Assembly: GCA_963713625.1 (NCBI GenBank)
Contig: CAVQMN010000004.1
Coordinates: 973,224 to 1,037,223, forward strand
DNA: 64,000 nucleotides
Direction of reading: 5' to 3'
From: Bog-756 sp963713625
GTDB lineage: Bacteria; Actinomycetota; Acidimicrobiia; Acidimicrobiales; RAAP-2
Below are positions 56,843 through 64,000 of this stretch, one piece after another. Positions within the stretch are counted from its first letter, which is position 1. Every line of letters starts with the position of its first letter. The translations under genes were made by a program, and so were the position numbers. A model generated the notes under the pieces. The model saw nothing but the letters and a program-made list of their open reading frames with translations, had not been told where the DNA came from and ran no database searches.

Positions 56843-58087
56843 TCAGGACCCCTTCCCACCCAACCCGCCCCGCGCTCTCGACTCGGCGATCCGCGCATCG
56901 TCCCATCCGAGGAGATCGCGCAGCACGTCTTCGGTGTGCTGGCCCACGGTCGGGGCATGGGTGGGGACGGGTAGCTCCTGGCCCACGAATTTGAGCGGCG
57001 TGGGCAGCTGTTCGGCCCCGAGGCGCTCCCGCGGGAACCACTGGAACCTGTCGTTGAACTGGGGGTCTTCGGCGATGGTCTTCGGCGAGTTGACCGGGCT
57101 GACCGGGAAGTTGGCCGTCACCCCGAAGTCGATCCACTCTTCGGCCGTCCGGGTCCTGAAGATGTCGCGGAGTTCGGCCCGCATCTCGAGATTGTTGCGG
57201 GCGTGGTCGGCGAACTTCGACCCCGGCCACTTCTCGAACATGTCCATGCGGTCGACGGCGGCGCAGAAGTTCTTCCAGAAGGCCTGCTCCGACGCCATGA
57301 ACAGGACGTATCGTCCGTCCTTGGCCTCGTAGACCTGATAACGCACGCCCTCGATCATCCCGGCCGTGCCGGGTTCGCGGCGCTCGTACCCGTCCGCTTT
57401 GTTGCCCGTGACCTCGGACTCGGGTCGTTCGTAGGCCTTCCATGTCTCGCTCCGGTACCAGTCCATGGCCGCGGCGGCATCCGACTGGGCCACCTCGAGG
57501 AACGACCCCTCGCCGGTCGTCTTGGCCCGGAGGACCGCAGCCAGGATGCCGAGGGCGCCGAACAGGGGCCCGGCGTGGATCCCCATGGATGCGTGCTCGG
57601 GGAGATAGGCGAAACCGTCTTCGTTGACCTGGGGCGACACGATCCCCGCCCAGGTGTCGAAGGCCACTCCGTGGGCCGGCAGGTTCTGATAGGGGCCGGT
57701 CATGCCGTACCCCGAGATGGTGCAGAACACGATCCGCGGATTGATCTCACGGAGCTGCTCGTACCCGACCCCGCGGCGGGCCAGACCACCGGGGCGCATG
57801 GCCTCCACCACCACGTCGGCGGTCTCGGCCAGCGCCTTGAAGATGGCCACGTCCTCGTCGTTGCGCAGGTCCATCACGATGCTGCGCTTTCCCCGGTTGA
57901 TGTGGAGGTGCATGAGCGACACGCCCTCGACGATGGGCCAGGTCATCTCGCGGATGTAGTCCCCCGACGGGGGTTCGACCTTGACGACTTCGGCTCCGAG
58001 GTCGACCAGAGGCATGGTGATGGCGGCCGGGCCGAGCGCCGAGCACTCGATGACCCGAATGCCGTGGAGGGGTCCTTCAGCGGCCAT
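56843..58087 (-). CDS. CaiB/BaiF-type (family III) CoA-transferase
   Basis: 414 residues. It transfers CoA between an acyl-CoA and a carboxylic acid in the cytosol. GIRVIECSALGPAAITMPLVDLGAEVVKVEPPSGDYIREM at the N-terminus, LHINRGKRSIVMDLRNDEDVAIFKALAETADVVVEAMRPG and the catalytic-Asp region SQVNEDG/QSDAAAAMDWYRS. Family length is normal. TACACT six bases before the ATG and a perfect operator palindrome upstream. Likely part of one fatty-acid or steroid-type degradation set with the thiolase pair. Confidence 0.94.
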   Translation of the reverse strand: MAAEGPLHGIRVIECSALGPAAITMPLVDLGAEVVKVEPPSGDYIREMTWPIVEGVSLMHLHINRGKRSIVMDLRNDEDVAIFKALAETADVVVEAMRPGGLARRGVGYEQLREINPRIVFCTISGYGMTGPYQNLPAHGVAFDTWAGIVSPQVNEDGFAYLPEHASMGIHAGPLFGALGILAAVLRAKTTGEGSFLEVAQSDAAAAMDWYRSETWKAYERPESEVTGNKADGYERREPGTAGMIEGVRYQVYEAKDGRYVLFMASEQAFWKNFCAAVDRMDMFEKWPGSKFADHARNNLEMRAELRDIFRTRTAEEWIDFGVTANFPVSPVNSPKTIAEDPQFNDRFQWFPRERLGAEQLPTPLKFVGQELPVPTHAPTVGQHTEDVLRDLLGWDDARIAESRARGGLGGKGS

Positions 58088-58093
58088 GGACGG

Positions 58094-58116
58094 AGTGTAT
58101 CTGACGACCCGTCAGA
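58094..58116 (-). promoter_or_regulatory. Perfect palindromic operator beside the CoA-transferase -10
   Basis: TCTGACG-ACC-CGTCAGA (58100-58116) is a perfect 17-bp inverted repeat directly next to the minus-strand -10 TACACT (58099-58094), which ends six bases before the ATG. Same core as at 56772. TetR-type repressors bind sites of this shape; no regulator gene is in the window. Confidence 0.75.
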
Positions 58117-58256
58117 GGCCACCGGAGGCCCTCAGGCGCCGGGTGAGGCCGGCTTTGGGTCGGCTACAGTAGGCAACCGCTTCGGAACAGGGTGGCCTCG
58201 GGCATCGCGGCGTCTGACGTCGGGGTGGGTGAGGTTGCGCATCGGGGCGAGATACT

Positions 58257-58330
58257 GCGCTCGTAGCTCAACGGATTAGAGCATCTGACTACGGATCAGA
58301 AGGTTGCAGGTTCGAATCCTGCCGAGCGCG
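58257..58330 (+). tRNA. tRNA-Arg (ACG)
   Basis: 74 nt. Acceptor GCGCTCG/CGAGCGC, discriminator G. D-arm GCTC-AACGGATTA-GAGC, anticodon arm TCTGA-CTACGGA-TCAGA with anticodon ACG, T-arm GCAGG-TTCGAAT-CCTGC. No CCA encoded. TACAGT at 58165 may be its -10. An integrase gene begins 105 bases downstream in the same direction, so the 3' end of this tRNA is the likely attachment site. Confidence 0.97.
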
Positions 58331-58386
58331 CTCGAAAAATTCCGGGCGTAGTCCCTGTTCAGGGGCCTGAATCTGGCGGGAAGGCA

Positions 58387-58423
58387 AAGTAGGGATCCAC
58401 CGGTGACCCTACTTATGACCCTA
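58387..58423 (+). repeat. Repeats between tRNA-Arg and integrase (possible arm-type sites)
   Basis: TGACCCTA occurs at 58404 and 58416 (12-bp spacing). AAGTAGGG (58387-58394) and CCCTACTT (58407-58414) form a perfect 8-bp inverted repeat. Tyrosine integrases with an N-terminal arm-binding domain use such short repeats near att; alternatively this is integrase promoter/operator DNA. Confidence 0.5.
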
Positions 58424-58434
58424 TTTTTGGCCCG

Positions 58435-59609
58435 ATGGGTGCCTGGGGCGAGGGATCGTTGCGGGAGAAGCGCCCCGGTGTGTTCGAGATCCGGGTTGCC
58501 GTGGGCGTCGATCCGGTCTCCGGCCGCACCGTTCAGCGGTGGTTCTGGTTCCGCGGAGTACTCAAGGACGCCGAGGAGCGACGCCGTGAGTTGGCCGCTC
58601 AGTTCGCCGAGTACCGGTCCATCCGGCGGGCCGCACGTTCCTGACCGTCGGGGAGCTGCTCGAGCGGTGGGTGGCTGCCCAGCACGACTGGCGACCATCG
58701 ACCTGGGTCGGGGTCCGGTCGAACGTCAAGGCCCTCAGCGCCGACCCCATCGCCGGACGGCGGGTGGCCACCCTCCGCCCGGAGGTGGTGCGGGTGACCA
58801 TGGCCCGATGGCGGGAGGCCGGCGCCGGGGTGTCGGTGGTCTCCGGCCGCTTCCGGGTGCTTCGCTCCGCTGTCGGTTGGGCCCAGTCCGAATCGATCAT
58901 CGATCGGAACTCGCTTCGGGACATGCGGGGCCCGCCACGACCGGGCACCCGAATGCACGTCCCCGAACAGGATGTCCTGGCCCTGCTCCGCATGTCGGAG
59001 GTGTTGGTGGGCAAGGCCGAGGCGGCGTTTGACGGTTCGGTAGGCTCGCGGAAAGCACTCCACAAGGCCGAACAAGTCCGACTGCTGACGCGGCTGGCGG
59101 CAGATTCGGGAGCCCGTCGGGGAGAGTTGGTGGGGCTCAAGTTCAGCGATCTGGACGGCAGAGTGCTCACCATCGAGCGGGGAGTCTCCGGGGAGGAGAT
59201 CGGTCCGACCAAGACCAAACGGATCCGCAGGCTCACCCTCGGTCGGACCACTGTCGAACTGTGGCGGTCCAGCGAAGGAACCTGGAGTCGACGAACAGAG
59301 GGTGCTCCCTTTGGCGAGTGGGTGTTCTCGCGAGATATAGACCACCAACGGCGCCTCACCGCCGACGCCATGGGTCACTGGTTCGCCGAGCTGTGTGCGG
59401 AGGCCGACCTGGTCGGTGTCAGCCTCCATCGCCTGCGCCACTCAGTGGCCACCTTCCTGGTCGGCCGGGGCGAGCTCCTCCGGGCTCAACACAGGCTCGG
59501 TCATCGCGATCCGTCCACGACCCTGCGGAACTACGCCCATGCCCTTCCGTTGGAAGACGGTGAGGTGGCGGACGATATCGACGTGATGCTGGGTGCAGTC
59601 GTGGAGTAG
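58435..59609 (+). pseudogene. int: Tyrosine-type integrase interrupted by one -1 frame change
   Basis: The N-terminal arm-binding part (69 codons; SLREKRPGVFEIRVAVGVDPVSGRTVQRWFWF) ends at TGA 58642-58644. The core-binding and catalytic parts go on in the -1 frame from CTG 58641 (LTVGELLERWVAAQHDWRPSTW) to TAG 59607-59609. Joined, the protein has about 390 residues, normal for the family. The catalytic residues are all there: Arg in SGARRGELVGL, His-x2-Arg in LHRLRHSVAT, His in LGHRDPSTT, Tyr in LRNYAHAL. So it is a recent break, a sequence error, or two coupled cistrons (CTGA overlap). I call it a pseudogene with reserve. Confidence 0.75.
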
Positions 59610-59833
59610 GAGTCGACGTCGCCGTCTGCGACGGCTGGCGCCGAGCCATCGTCGCCTCATGGCCCCGATATGTCCCCGTCCGTAGGGCTCGGTCCGTGAT
59701 TCGGTAGAACCAACTGCCGTGTCTCGCCACACCCCAATTGGATGGCATGTGTGATGGCAGCACGCGGGCCGGTCGCCGCCAGGTCGTCTACTGTTCGGGC
59801 TTGGTGGACAGTACGACCGATGGTCTGATTCGG

Positions 59834-60715
59834 ATGGCTGCTTTTACGTGGTTGGCCGATCTGCGGCAGATCTATGGCGATGTCGTGCCCTTCTCCGAAC
59901 TCCAGAAGGGCTTCCCGTTCCGGAACGGCCAGGTTCGGGTGCTGGGGCCTCAGGGAATCTTCATTCCCCAAGGGGGATCTGTGCCTCTGTCCATCACCAC
60001 GGCCCCTCCCAAGTCGGGAAAGGTTCGTCCCTACGACGACCAGATCGGCGATGACCATCTGCTCCGCTACAAGTACCGCGGAGAGGACGTCAACCACCGG
60101 GAGAACGCAGGTCTCCGGAGGGCCATGGCCGAGAAGCTGCCGCTTATCTACTTCTGGGGGATTTCAGTTGGTCAGTACTTCCCGGTGTGGCCGGCGTTTG
60201 TGGAGGCTGACGACCCAGGATCACTCACGTTCACCATCGGCTTTGATGCTGAACAGAGTTTGGGTGGCAATGAGTTGGTCGATGCCGGCGCCGAGGCGAG
60301 ACGTGCGTACATCACGCAGGAACGGCTCGTTCGCGTTCATCAAGCTCAGTTCCGCCAGAGGGTCCTGGTCGCCTACCGCTCCTCATGTGCCATCTGCCGA
60401 CTCCGGCACACCGAACTTCTGGATGCTGCCCACATCTTGCCCGACGGCCATCCCCGGGGCGAGCCGATCGTTCCGAACGGACTCGCACTCTGCAAGATCC
60501 ACCACGCCGCGTTCGACAGGAACATCCTCGGTATTCGCCCCGACCTGCAGATCGAAGTCCGTTCGGACATCCTCGAAGAAGTCGACGGACCAATGCTGCG
60601 GTATGGCTTGCAGGCTTGCGACAAGCAGCAGCTTCTCATCCCACGGCGTCTAGACGACAAGCCACGGCCTGAGTTCTTGGAGGAGCGGTTCGAGGAGTTT
60701 CGGCAAGCCGGTTGA
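59834..60715 (+). CDS. HNH endonuclease (putative restriction-type)
   Basis: 293 residues from ATG 59834; the frame is open further upstream to 59738. C-terminal HNH domain with zinc ligands: CAICRLRHTELLDAAHILPDGH, then NGLALCKIHHAAFDRNILGI. The N-terminal 200 residues (RPYDDQIGDDHLLRYKYRGEDVNHRENAGLRRAMAEKLPLIYFWGISVGQYFPVWPAFV) form a separate domain that occurs with this HNH in many bacteria and may recognise modified DNA (inference). Third positions are visibly richer in A/T than in the chromosome part, which suggests transfer. Second gene of the tRNA-Arg island. Confidence 0.85.
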   Translation: MAAFTWLADLRQIYGDVVPFSELQKGFPFRNGQVRVLGPQGIFIPQGGSVPLSITTAPPKSGKVRPYDDQIGDDHLLRYKYRGEDVNHRENAGLRRAMAEKLPLIYFWGISVGQYFPVWPAFVEADDPGSLTFTIGFDAEQSLGGNELVDAGAEARRAYITQERLVRVHQAQFRQRVLVAYRSSCAICRLRHTELLDAAHILPDGHPRGEPIVPNGLALCKIHHAAFDRNILGIRPDLQIEVRSDILEEVDGPMLRYGLQACDKQQLLIPRRLDDKPRPEFLEERFEEFRQAG

Positions 60716-60750
60716 GAATGTGTGCCGGCTGAGGGGCGAACCGGTGAGGC

Positions 60751-61164
60751 TCAGACGTTCCGAATTTGCTCGTGTGACTCCGACCAGTAGCGGGCCTTCT
60801 CGGGGATGAGCCAGCGGATGCCGCCGGCGGGTTCTGCGATATCTCCTCGGTAGCGAGGGATGAAGTGAAGATGGGCGTGGGAGACAGTCTGGCCGGCTAC
60901 CTCGCCGCAGTTGATTCCCAGGTTCACTCCCTCGAAGCCCAACTCGTCGATGAGCCGTCGATGGAGATCAGCGGCTAGGGCCAGCATCTGGGACTGTTCG
61001 TCCGGAGTCAGGCCGAAGAAATCCGGCTCGTGGCGGTGGGGAACTATCAGCGTGTGGCCCGGACTGATCGGGTAGGCATCCGGGAAGGTAGCTGCCAGTG
61101 GAGTTGCCAGCCCAACCTTCCCCTCCTCGATCCGAAGGCAGAACGGGCACTGGTCAGATTCCAC
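60751..61164 (-). CDS. HIT family hydrolase
   Basis: 137 residues from GTG 61164; TAGCCT lies six bases before it. CPFCLRIEEGK at the N-terminus has a Cys pair typical of Hint-like bacterial HIT proteins. The catalytic triad is in QTVSHAHLHFIPRYRGD (His-x-His-x-His). Nucleotide phosphoramidase or dinucleotide hydrolase activity is expected. Whether it belongs to the island as cargo is uncertain. Confidence 0.92.
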   Translation of the reverse strand: MESDQCPFCLRIEEGKVGLATPLAATFPDAYPISPGHTLIVPHRHEPDFFGLTPDEQSQMLALAADLHRRLIDELGFEGVNLGINCGEVAGQTVSHAHLHFIPRYRGDIAEPAGGIRWLIPEKARYWSESHEQIRNV

Positions 61165-61222
61165 GATTCGAGGCTACGACGGAATGAGAGTCCCACGCCT
61201 CGAGTGTGGGCCACAATGAGCC

Positions 61223-61837
61223 GTGCCCCATGATGACGGGATAGCGGCAGCCACCGGGACCGGATTCGCCGAACGTCTGCTGGAAGTCATCGATTCGGGC
61301 CGACGCACCGCTACCTACAAGCTTGCCCTCCTGCTGGCAATCCTCGACCTCTGCTCCCTTCACAGCGACGCAGACGGGTTCGCTCCGACGGACCTCACCA
61401 CACGTGACCTCGCCGAACAGGTGGCCAGCCTCTACTGGGTGCAGGTGGCTCCGTTTCGCCTGGAGGCTTCGTCCGAGGCACTCGACCTGCGTCAGATCAC
61501 CAACAAGAGCTCCCTCGTCATCGATGCCGTTCGAGGGTTCCGTGCGGTGGCCGAGCCGGCGGGTGCTACATCGCTGTGGATTGCGCGCCAGCGTTTCCCA
61601 TCCGAGTACAGCGGTGTCATCGACCGCATCGAGCGCACGCTGGCTGAGCAGCCACTGCCCAGACTGCAGACGGTCGGCACCAGCGAGACCGTGTTCCCAT
61701 TCATCTATGACCTCGGGCCTGACTGGGGAGCCAACCAGCACTTCTCCGTGCAACGGCTTCGCAGCCACGGACCGAGGGGCCCGGTGATTCCGATGCTCCC
61801 CGGCGCAGGCGACGAACTGGTGCGGCTGGCCCGTTGA
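61223..61837 (+). CDS. N-terminal half of a split HNH nuclease
   Basis: 204 residues from GTG 61223; CACAAT lies five bases before it. Contains TATYKLALLLAILDLCSLH, LTTRDLAEQVASLYWVQVAPF and SLVIDAVRGFR. I know this layout as the amino half of HNH proteins of 370-400 residues whose carboxyl half continues LLRPLVELHWTRMVARLNG. Here the frame stops (TGA 61835-61837), and exactly that continuation starts in the -1 frame on TTG 61834. The product alone would lack a nuclease site. Confidence 0.75.
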   Translation: MPHDDGIAAATGTGFAERLLEVIDSGRRTATYKLALLLAILDLCSLHSDADGFAPTDLTTRDLAEQVASLYWVQVAPFRLEASSEALDLRQITNKSSLVIDAVRGFRAVAEPAGATSLWIARQRFPSEYSGVIDRIERTLAEQPLPRLQTVGTSETVFPFIYDLGPDWGANQHFSVQRLRSHGPRGPVIPMLPGAGDELVRLAR

Positions 61838-62358
61838 TCCGACCCCTGGTCGAGCTTCACTGGACCCGAATGGTCGCCCGCCTCAACGGGGTGGCCACCG
61901 TCGAGGAGGATCTGCGTCACCACCTCTTCGGCTCTCCTCGGATCGTTCCGCCCAAGATGCTGCGTGACGGGCTACGGGATCTCCAGGACAATCGGTGCTT
62001 CTACTGTGACCGACCGCTCGTGGCGGTCACGGAAGTCGACCACTTCATACCCCGGGTGCGATCCGCAAACGACTCTGTGGAGAATTTCGTCTTGACCGAT
62101 CGGGGCTGCAACGGCGACAAGAGCGATCTGCTTGCCGCACCCGGTTTCGTCGCCAATTGGACCCACCGCAATCGGGAGCAGGCGGCGGGGCTCGCTCTCA
62201 TCGCCGAGATGGCCGCCGTGGAGAGTGACCCAGCAGGCACTCTGGCGGTGGCGAGGTCGATCTACGCACACCTCCCGCCCGGGGGCGCTCCGATGTGGCA
62301 CGGGCGGAAACAGGTCGTTGTTGCTGATCCGGGGGAGGCCCTTGCCGCACTGGCGTAA
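61834..62358 (+). CDS. C-terminal half of a split HNH nuclease
   Basis: 174 residues from TTG 61834, overlapping the previous stop as TTGA. HNH/zinc motif: NRCFYCDRPLVAVTEVDHFIPRVRSANDSVENFVLTDRGCNGDKSD. The same TTGA type of junction is used by the intact ctaB-tlpA pair, so translation by termination-reinitiation is possible. Alternatively one base has been lost from a single gene. Convergent with hipA, 31 bases apart. Confidence 0.8.
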   Translation: MIRPLVELHWTRMVARLNGVATVEEDLRHHLFGSPRIVPPKMLRDGLRDLQDNRCFYCDRPLVAVTEVDHFIPRVRSANDSVENFVLTDRGCNGDKSDLLAAPGFVANWTHRNREQAAGLALIAEMAAVESDPAGTLAVARSIYAHLPPGGAPMWHGRKQVVVADPGEALAALA

Positions 62359-62389
62359 AGGCAAACTCCTGCGTCGAGCTGGAGTGGAC

Positions 62390-63627
62390 TCACCCTTCGT
62401 AGAAGATCGACGGATTGAGGATCTGGCTCTCCCAGAGCAGATCCCGGTCAGCCTGCGTGAGGCGGGCCTGGTCAGCAGCGTCACTCCACTCGGCCCGGAT
62501 CAACGCCACGACCCGGTCGACGATCTCCTGGGCCTCGACTCGGCCAAGGAGATAGAGGTGGGCGGCGTCCACAAGTAGCGCCAGCCGGGACCGCCGCTCG
62601 CCGTCGGGACCGTAGGCCATGGCCTGGCTCGCCTCACCCGTCGAACGTTGTTGGGGGCACAGGTCGTAGGCGGGCGTGAGCGTCAACCGCTCCCCTCGTC
62701 CGTCCCAGAAGGCGGCGTGGTTTCGGGCGTGGTCATCGGTGTTGCCGACGCAGATATTGAAGGCGATCCGGGAGAAGAGTTCCTGCAGCGTGGACGCCGC
62801 ATCGGTGAATCGCAGACGGATCGCCTCACTCAGCCCTGTGTACGTTGCATACCTGGCCCAACGTTCGTCGAGTTGCAGGATCGTCAGGACGCGCTCACGG
62901 TCAGCCTGCGTTCACCCTCACCCGTGCTCCGGTCGAACCGATCGACGAGGAGAACGTCGGAATCCAGGCAGTGGACGACCTCAGCAGGAGCGACGTGCAA
63001 CCCGGCGCGACGGGCGAGGTCCATGGCCGCCCCCTCGGCGTTGACAACAGGGTAAGTGTCCGAGCGTTGAGCGAACTTGGCGATCAGCCTCCGGCCGTTC
63101 GGGCCATTGACGAGGGCCTTCGGGCGTGCCCCACCCAGCGACGAACCGTGGAGGAAGAGCGAATTCGAGGTCAGGGCTCAGAGGTAGGCCGGCCTCCACC
63201 AGGTCGGCGGCTGTCAGCAGTTCCTCCAACGGGGCATGGGTGATGCGGGGCTCGTACACCGTGGGACTGGCCTGGAAGTCGAGCGCCCCGAACCGGTCGG
63301 TGCCCGACTCGAGGAGGTAGGTCAGAAGCCCGACCTGTTCTGCGGCCTCAGCCCCCAGACGGCGGAGGATGACCCGCTGCCCCCAGCTGTCGGGACCGGA
63401 GTCGACGATGCACCCTGGAGCGCGCATGCCGTCCAGTGGATAGAGGATCGCATCCCCGAGGGGAAGCTCGGGCAGGAAGAGCGGCACCCGCTCCGGTCGC
63501 TGAGGTAGCTGCGGCCGTAGATGAACGTGACCACATCCCCGACGAGGTCCAGGCGCCCGGCCACAACCGGTTCGATGCTCCCGGGTAGCCACACCCAGAC
63601 GAATGCGTGGTCGTGTTCAGAACTCAT
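62390..63627 (-). pseudogene. hipA: HipA-like Ser/Thr kinase toxin, broken by three frame changes
   Basis: All HipA parts are present but in changing frames. From ATG 63627: HAFVWVWLPGSIEPVVAGRLDL to GRSYL. Then -1 near 63502: RPERVPLFLPELPLGDAILYPLDG, DSGPDSWGQRVI. Then +1 near 63148: GSSLGGARPKALVNGPNGRRLIAKF. Then -1 near 62890, just before TGA: VLTILQLDERWARYATYTGLSEA, FNICVGNTDDHARNHAAFWDG and LTPAYDLCPQQ (kinase catalytic and metal motifs), ending at 62390. Joined it has about 410 residues, as in HipA. Three indels mean decay or poor sequence here. Confidence 0.82.
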
Positions 63628-63958
63628 TCGATGGTGGGTCGCGACGGTCGACGATCCTGCCGGGCAGTAGCGCGAGCCGGTCCTGCTGGCGGTGGAGGAT
63701 GGCCGGGAGTTCGGCCGGATCAGGAGCGAACAGGCTGACGCCGACGAGGCTGGCCACCTCGAAGGCGGTGCCGATGGCGACGGTCGGGTCCCCGTGCTCC
63801 ACCTTGCTGAGGGTTTTCGCAGTGATATGGGCCCGGTCGGCGAGATCCCGGGCTGTCATGCGACGGCTCCGGCGCGCCGCCGCGACCTGCAGACCCAGGA
63901 CACGGACAGCGTCGAGTGTCTGGGGTAGATAGGCATGGGTACGCTTCACTCGGATCAC
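63617..63958 (-). CDS. hipB: XRE-family HTH antitoxin (HipB-like)
   Basis: 113 residues from GTG 63958. The helix-turn-helix lies at about 20-80: LQVAAARRSRRMTARDLADRAHITAKTLSKVEHGDPTVAIGTAFEVASLVGV. It overlaps the hipA start by 11 bases, the usual hipBA arrangement. The TATAAT -10 and a TATAG/CTATA palindrome upstream fit autorepression. Intact, unlike its partner. Confidence 0.88.
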   Translation of the reverse strand: MIRVKRTHAYLPQTLDAVRVLGLQVAAARRSRRMTARDLADRAHITAKTLSKVEHGDPTVAIGTAFEVASLVGVSLFAPDPAELPAILHRQQDRLALLPGRIVDRRDPPSNEF

Positions 63959-63967
63959 CTCAGTCGC

Positions 63968-63990
63968 ATTATAGTCGTATAGAAACTATA
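63968..63990 (-). promoter_or_regulatory. hipB promoter and operator
   Basis: Minus strand TATAAT (63973-63968) ends nine bases before the GTG. TATAG-AAA-CTATA (63978-63990) is a perfect 13-bp palindrome, and a further TATAG lies at 63970. AT-rich inverted repeats at the promoter are usual for HipB-type autorepressors. Confidence 0.65.
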
Positions 63991-64000
63991 AAAAGCACTT

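Noticed and set aside
58600..62900. Programmed -1 ribosomal frameshifting as a general explanation of the broken island genes
   Set aside because: No slippery X-XXY-YYZ heptamer lies at the junctions, and one of the five changes is +1. Coupled reinitiation or indels explain them better.

Overview
The window is 64 kb of high-GC DNA from an actinobacterium. Evidence for this includes the dnaK-grpE-dnaJ-hspR-clpB order, two GAF-ANTAR regulators, a DUF2017-clpS pair, a polyphosphate glucokinase, an F420-type luciferase-like oxidoreductase, an actinobacterial type IV secretion cluster (DUF6112 / SCO6880 type) and a SenX3/RegX3-like pair. Placement near Acidimicrobiia is a guess from gene content, not something proved here. 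Start codons are often GTG or TTG. Many genes start 5-8 nt downstream of a TANNNT hexamer with no Shine-Dalgarno, so leaderless mRNA seems common. Operon junctions are mostly NTGA stop/start overlaps.

Layout. 0-4.6 kb: end of a membrane protein, a four-helix membrane protein, amt-glnK behind a GlnR-like box, gpmA, and a small ORF. 4.6-12.6 kb: the heat-shock operon dnaK-grpE-dnaJ-hspR-clpB behind a repeat-rich 5' leader, then an orphan GNAT-like tail-anchored protein. 12.7-26.2 kb: de novo purine genes purA-D-B-C-S-Q, purL, purF-purM and pyrE, with a PHP phosphoesterase divergent from purF. 26.3-31.5 kb: a PadR-ferredoxin operon, STAS-GAF-ANTAR and GAF-ANTAR regulators, and a single-pass LprG/LppX-like protein. 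31.6-31.9 kb: tRNA-Phe, -Asp and -Glu. 31.9-40.6 kb: DUF2017-clpS-ctaA, divergent ctaB-tlpA, an ABC-2 exporter, serS, and a two-component system. 40.7-47.6 kb: a five-gene T4SS/coupling-protein operon without relaxase or integrase. 47.6-58.1 kb: P450, F420-type oxidoreductase, amidase, polyphosphate glucokinase facing a CHAD protein, quinone oxidoreductase, GNAT, then a thiolase-DUF35 pair and a CoA-transferase that share a 17-bp palindromic operator.

58.2-64 kb: a tRNA-Arg(ACG) followed at once by a tyrosine integrase marks the left end of an integrated element. It carries an HNH nuclease, a HIT protein, an HNH nuclease split over two reading frames, and a hipBA-like toxin-antitoxin locus. 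Single-base frame breaks cluster here: integrase x1, split HNH x1, hipA x3. The first 58 kb shows only one suspected out-of-frame stretch, in the T4SS coupling protein. The right end of the element is outside the window.

The most interesting material is the frame-broken nuclease/toxin island, the relaxase-less T4SS locus, the shared operator of the acyl-CoA genes, the repetitive dnaK leader, and the window-wide leaderless promoter pattern.
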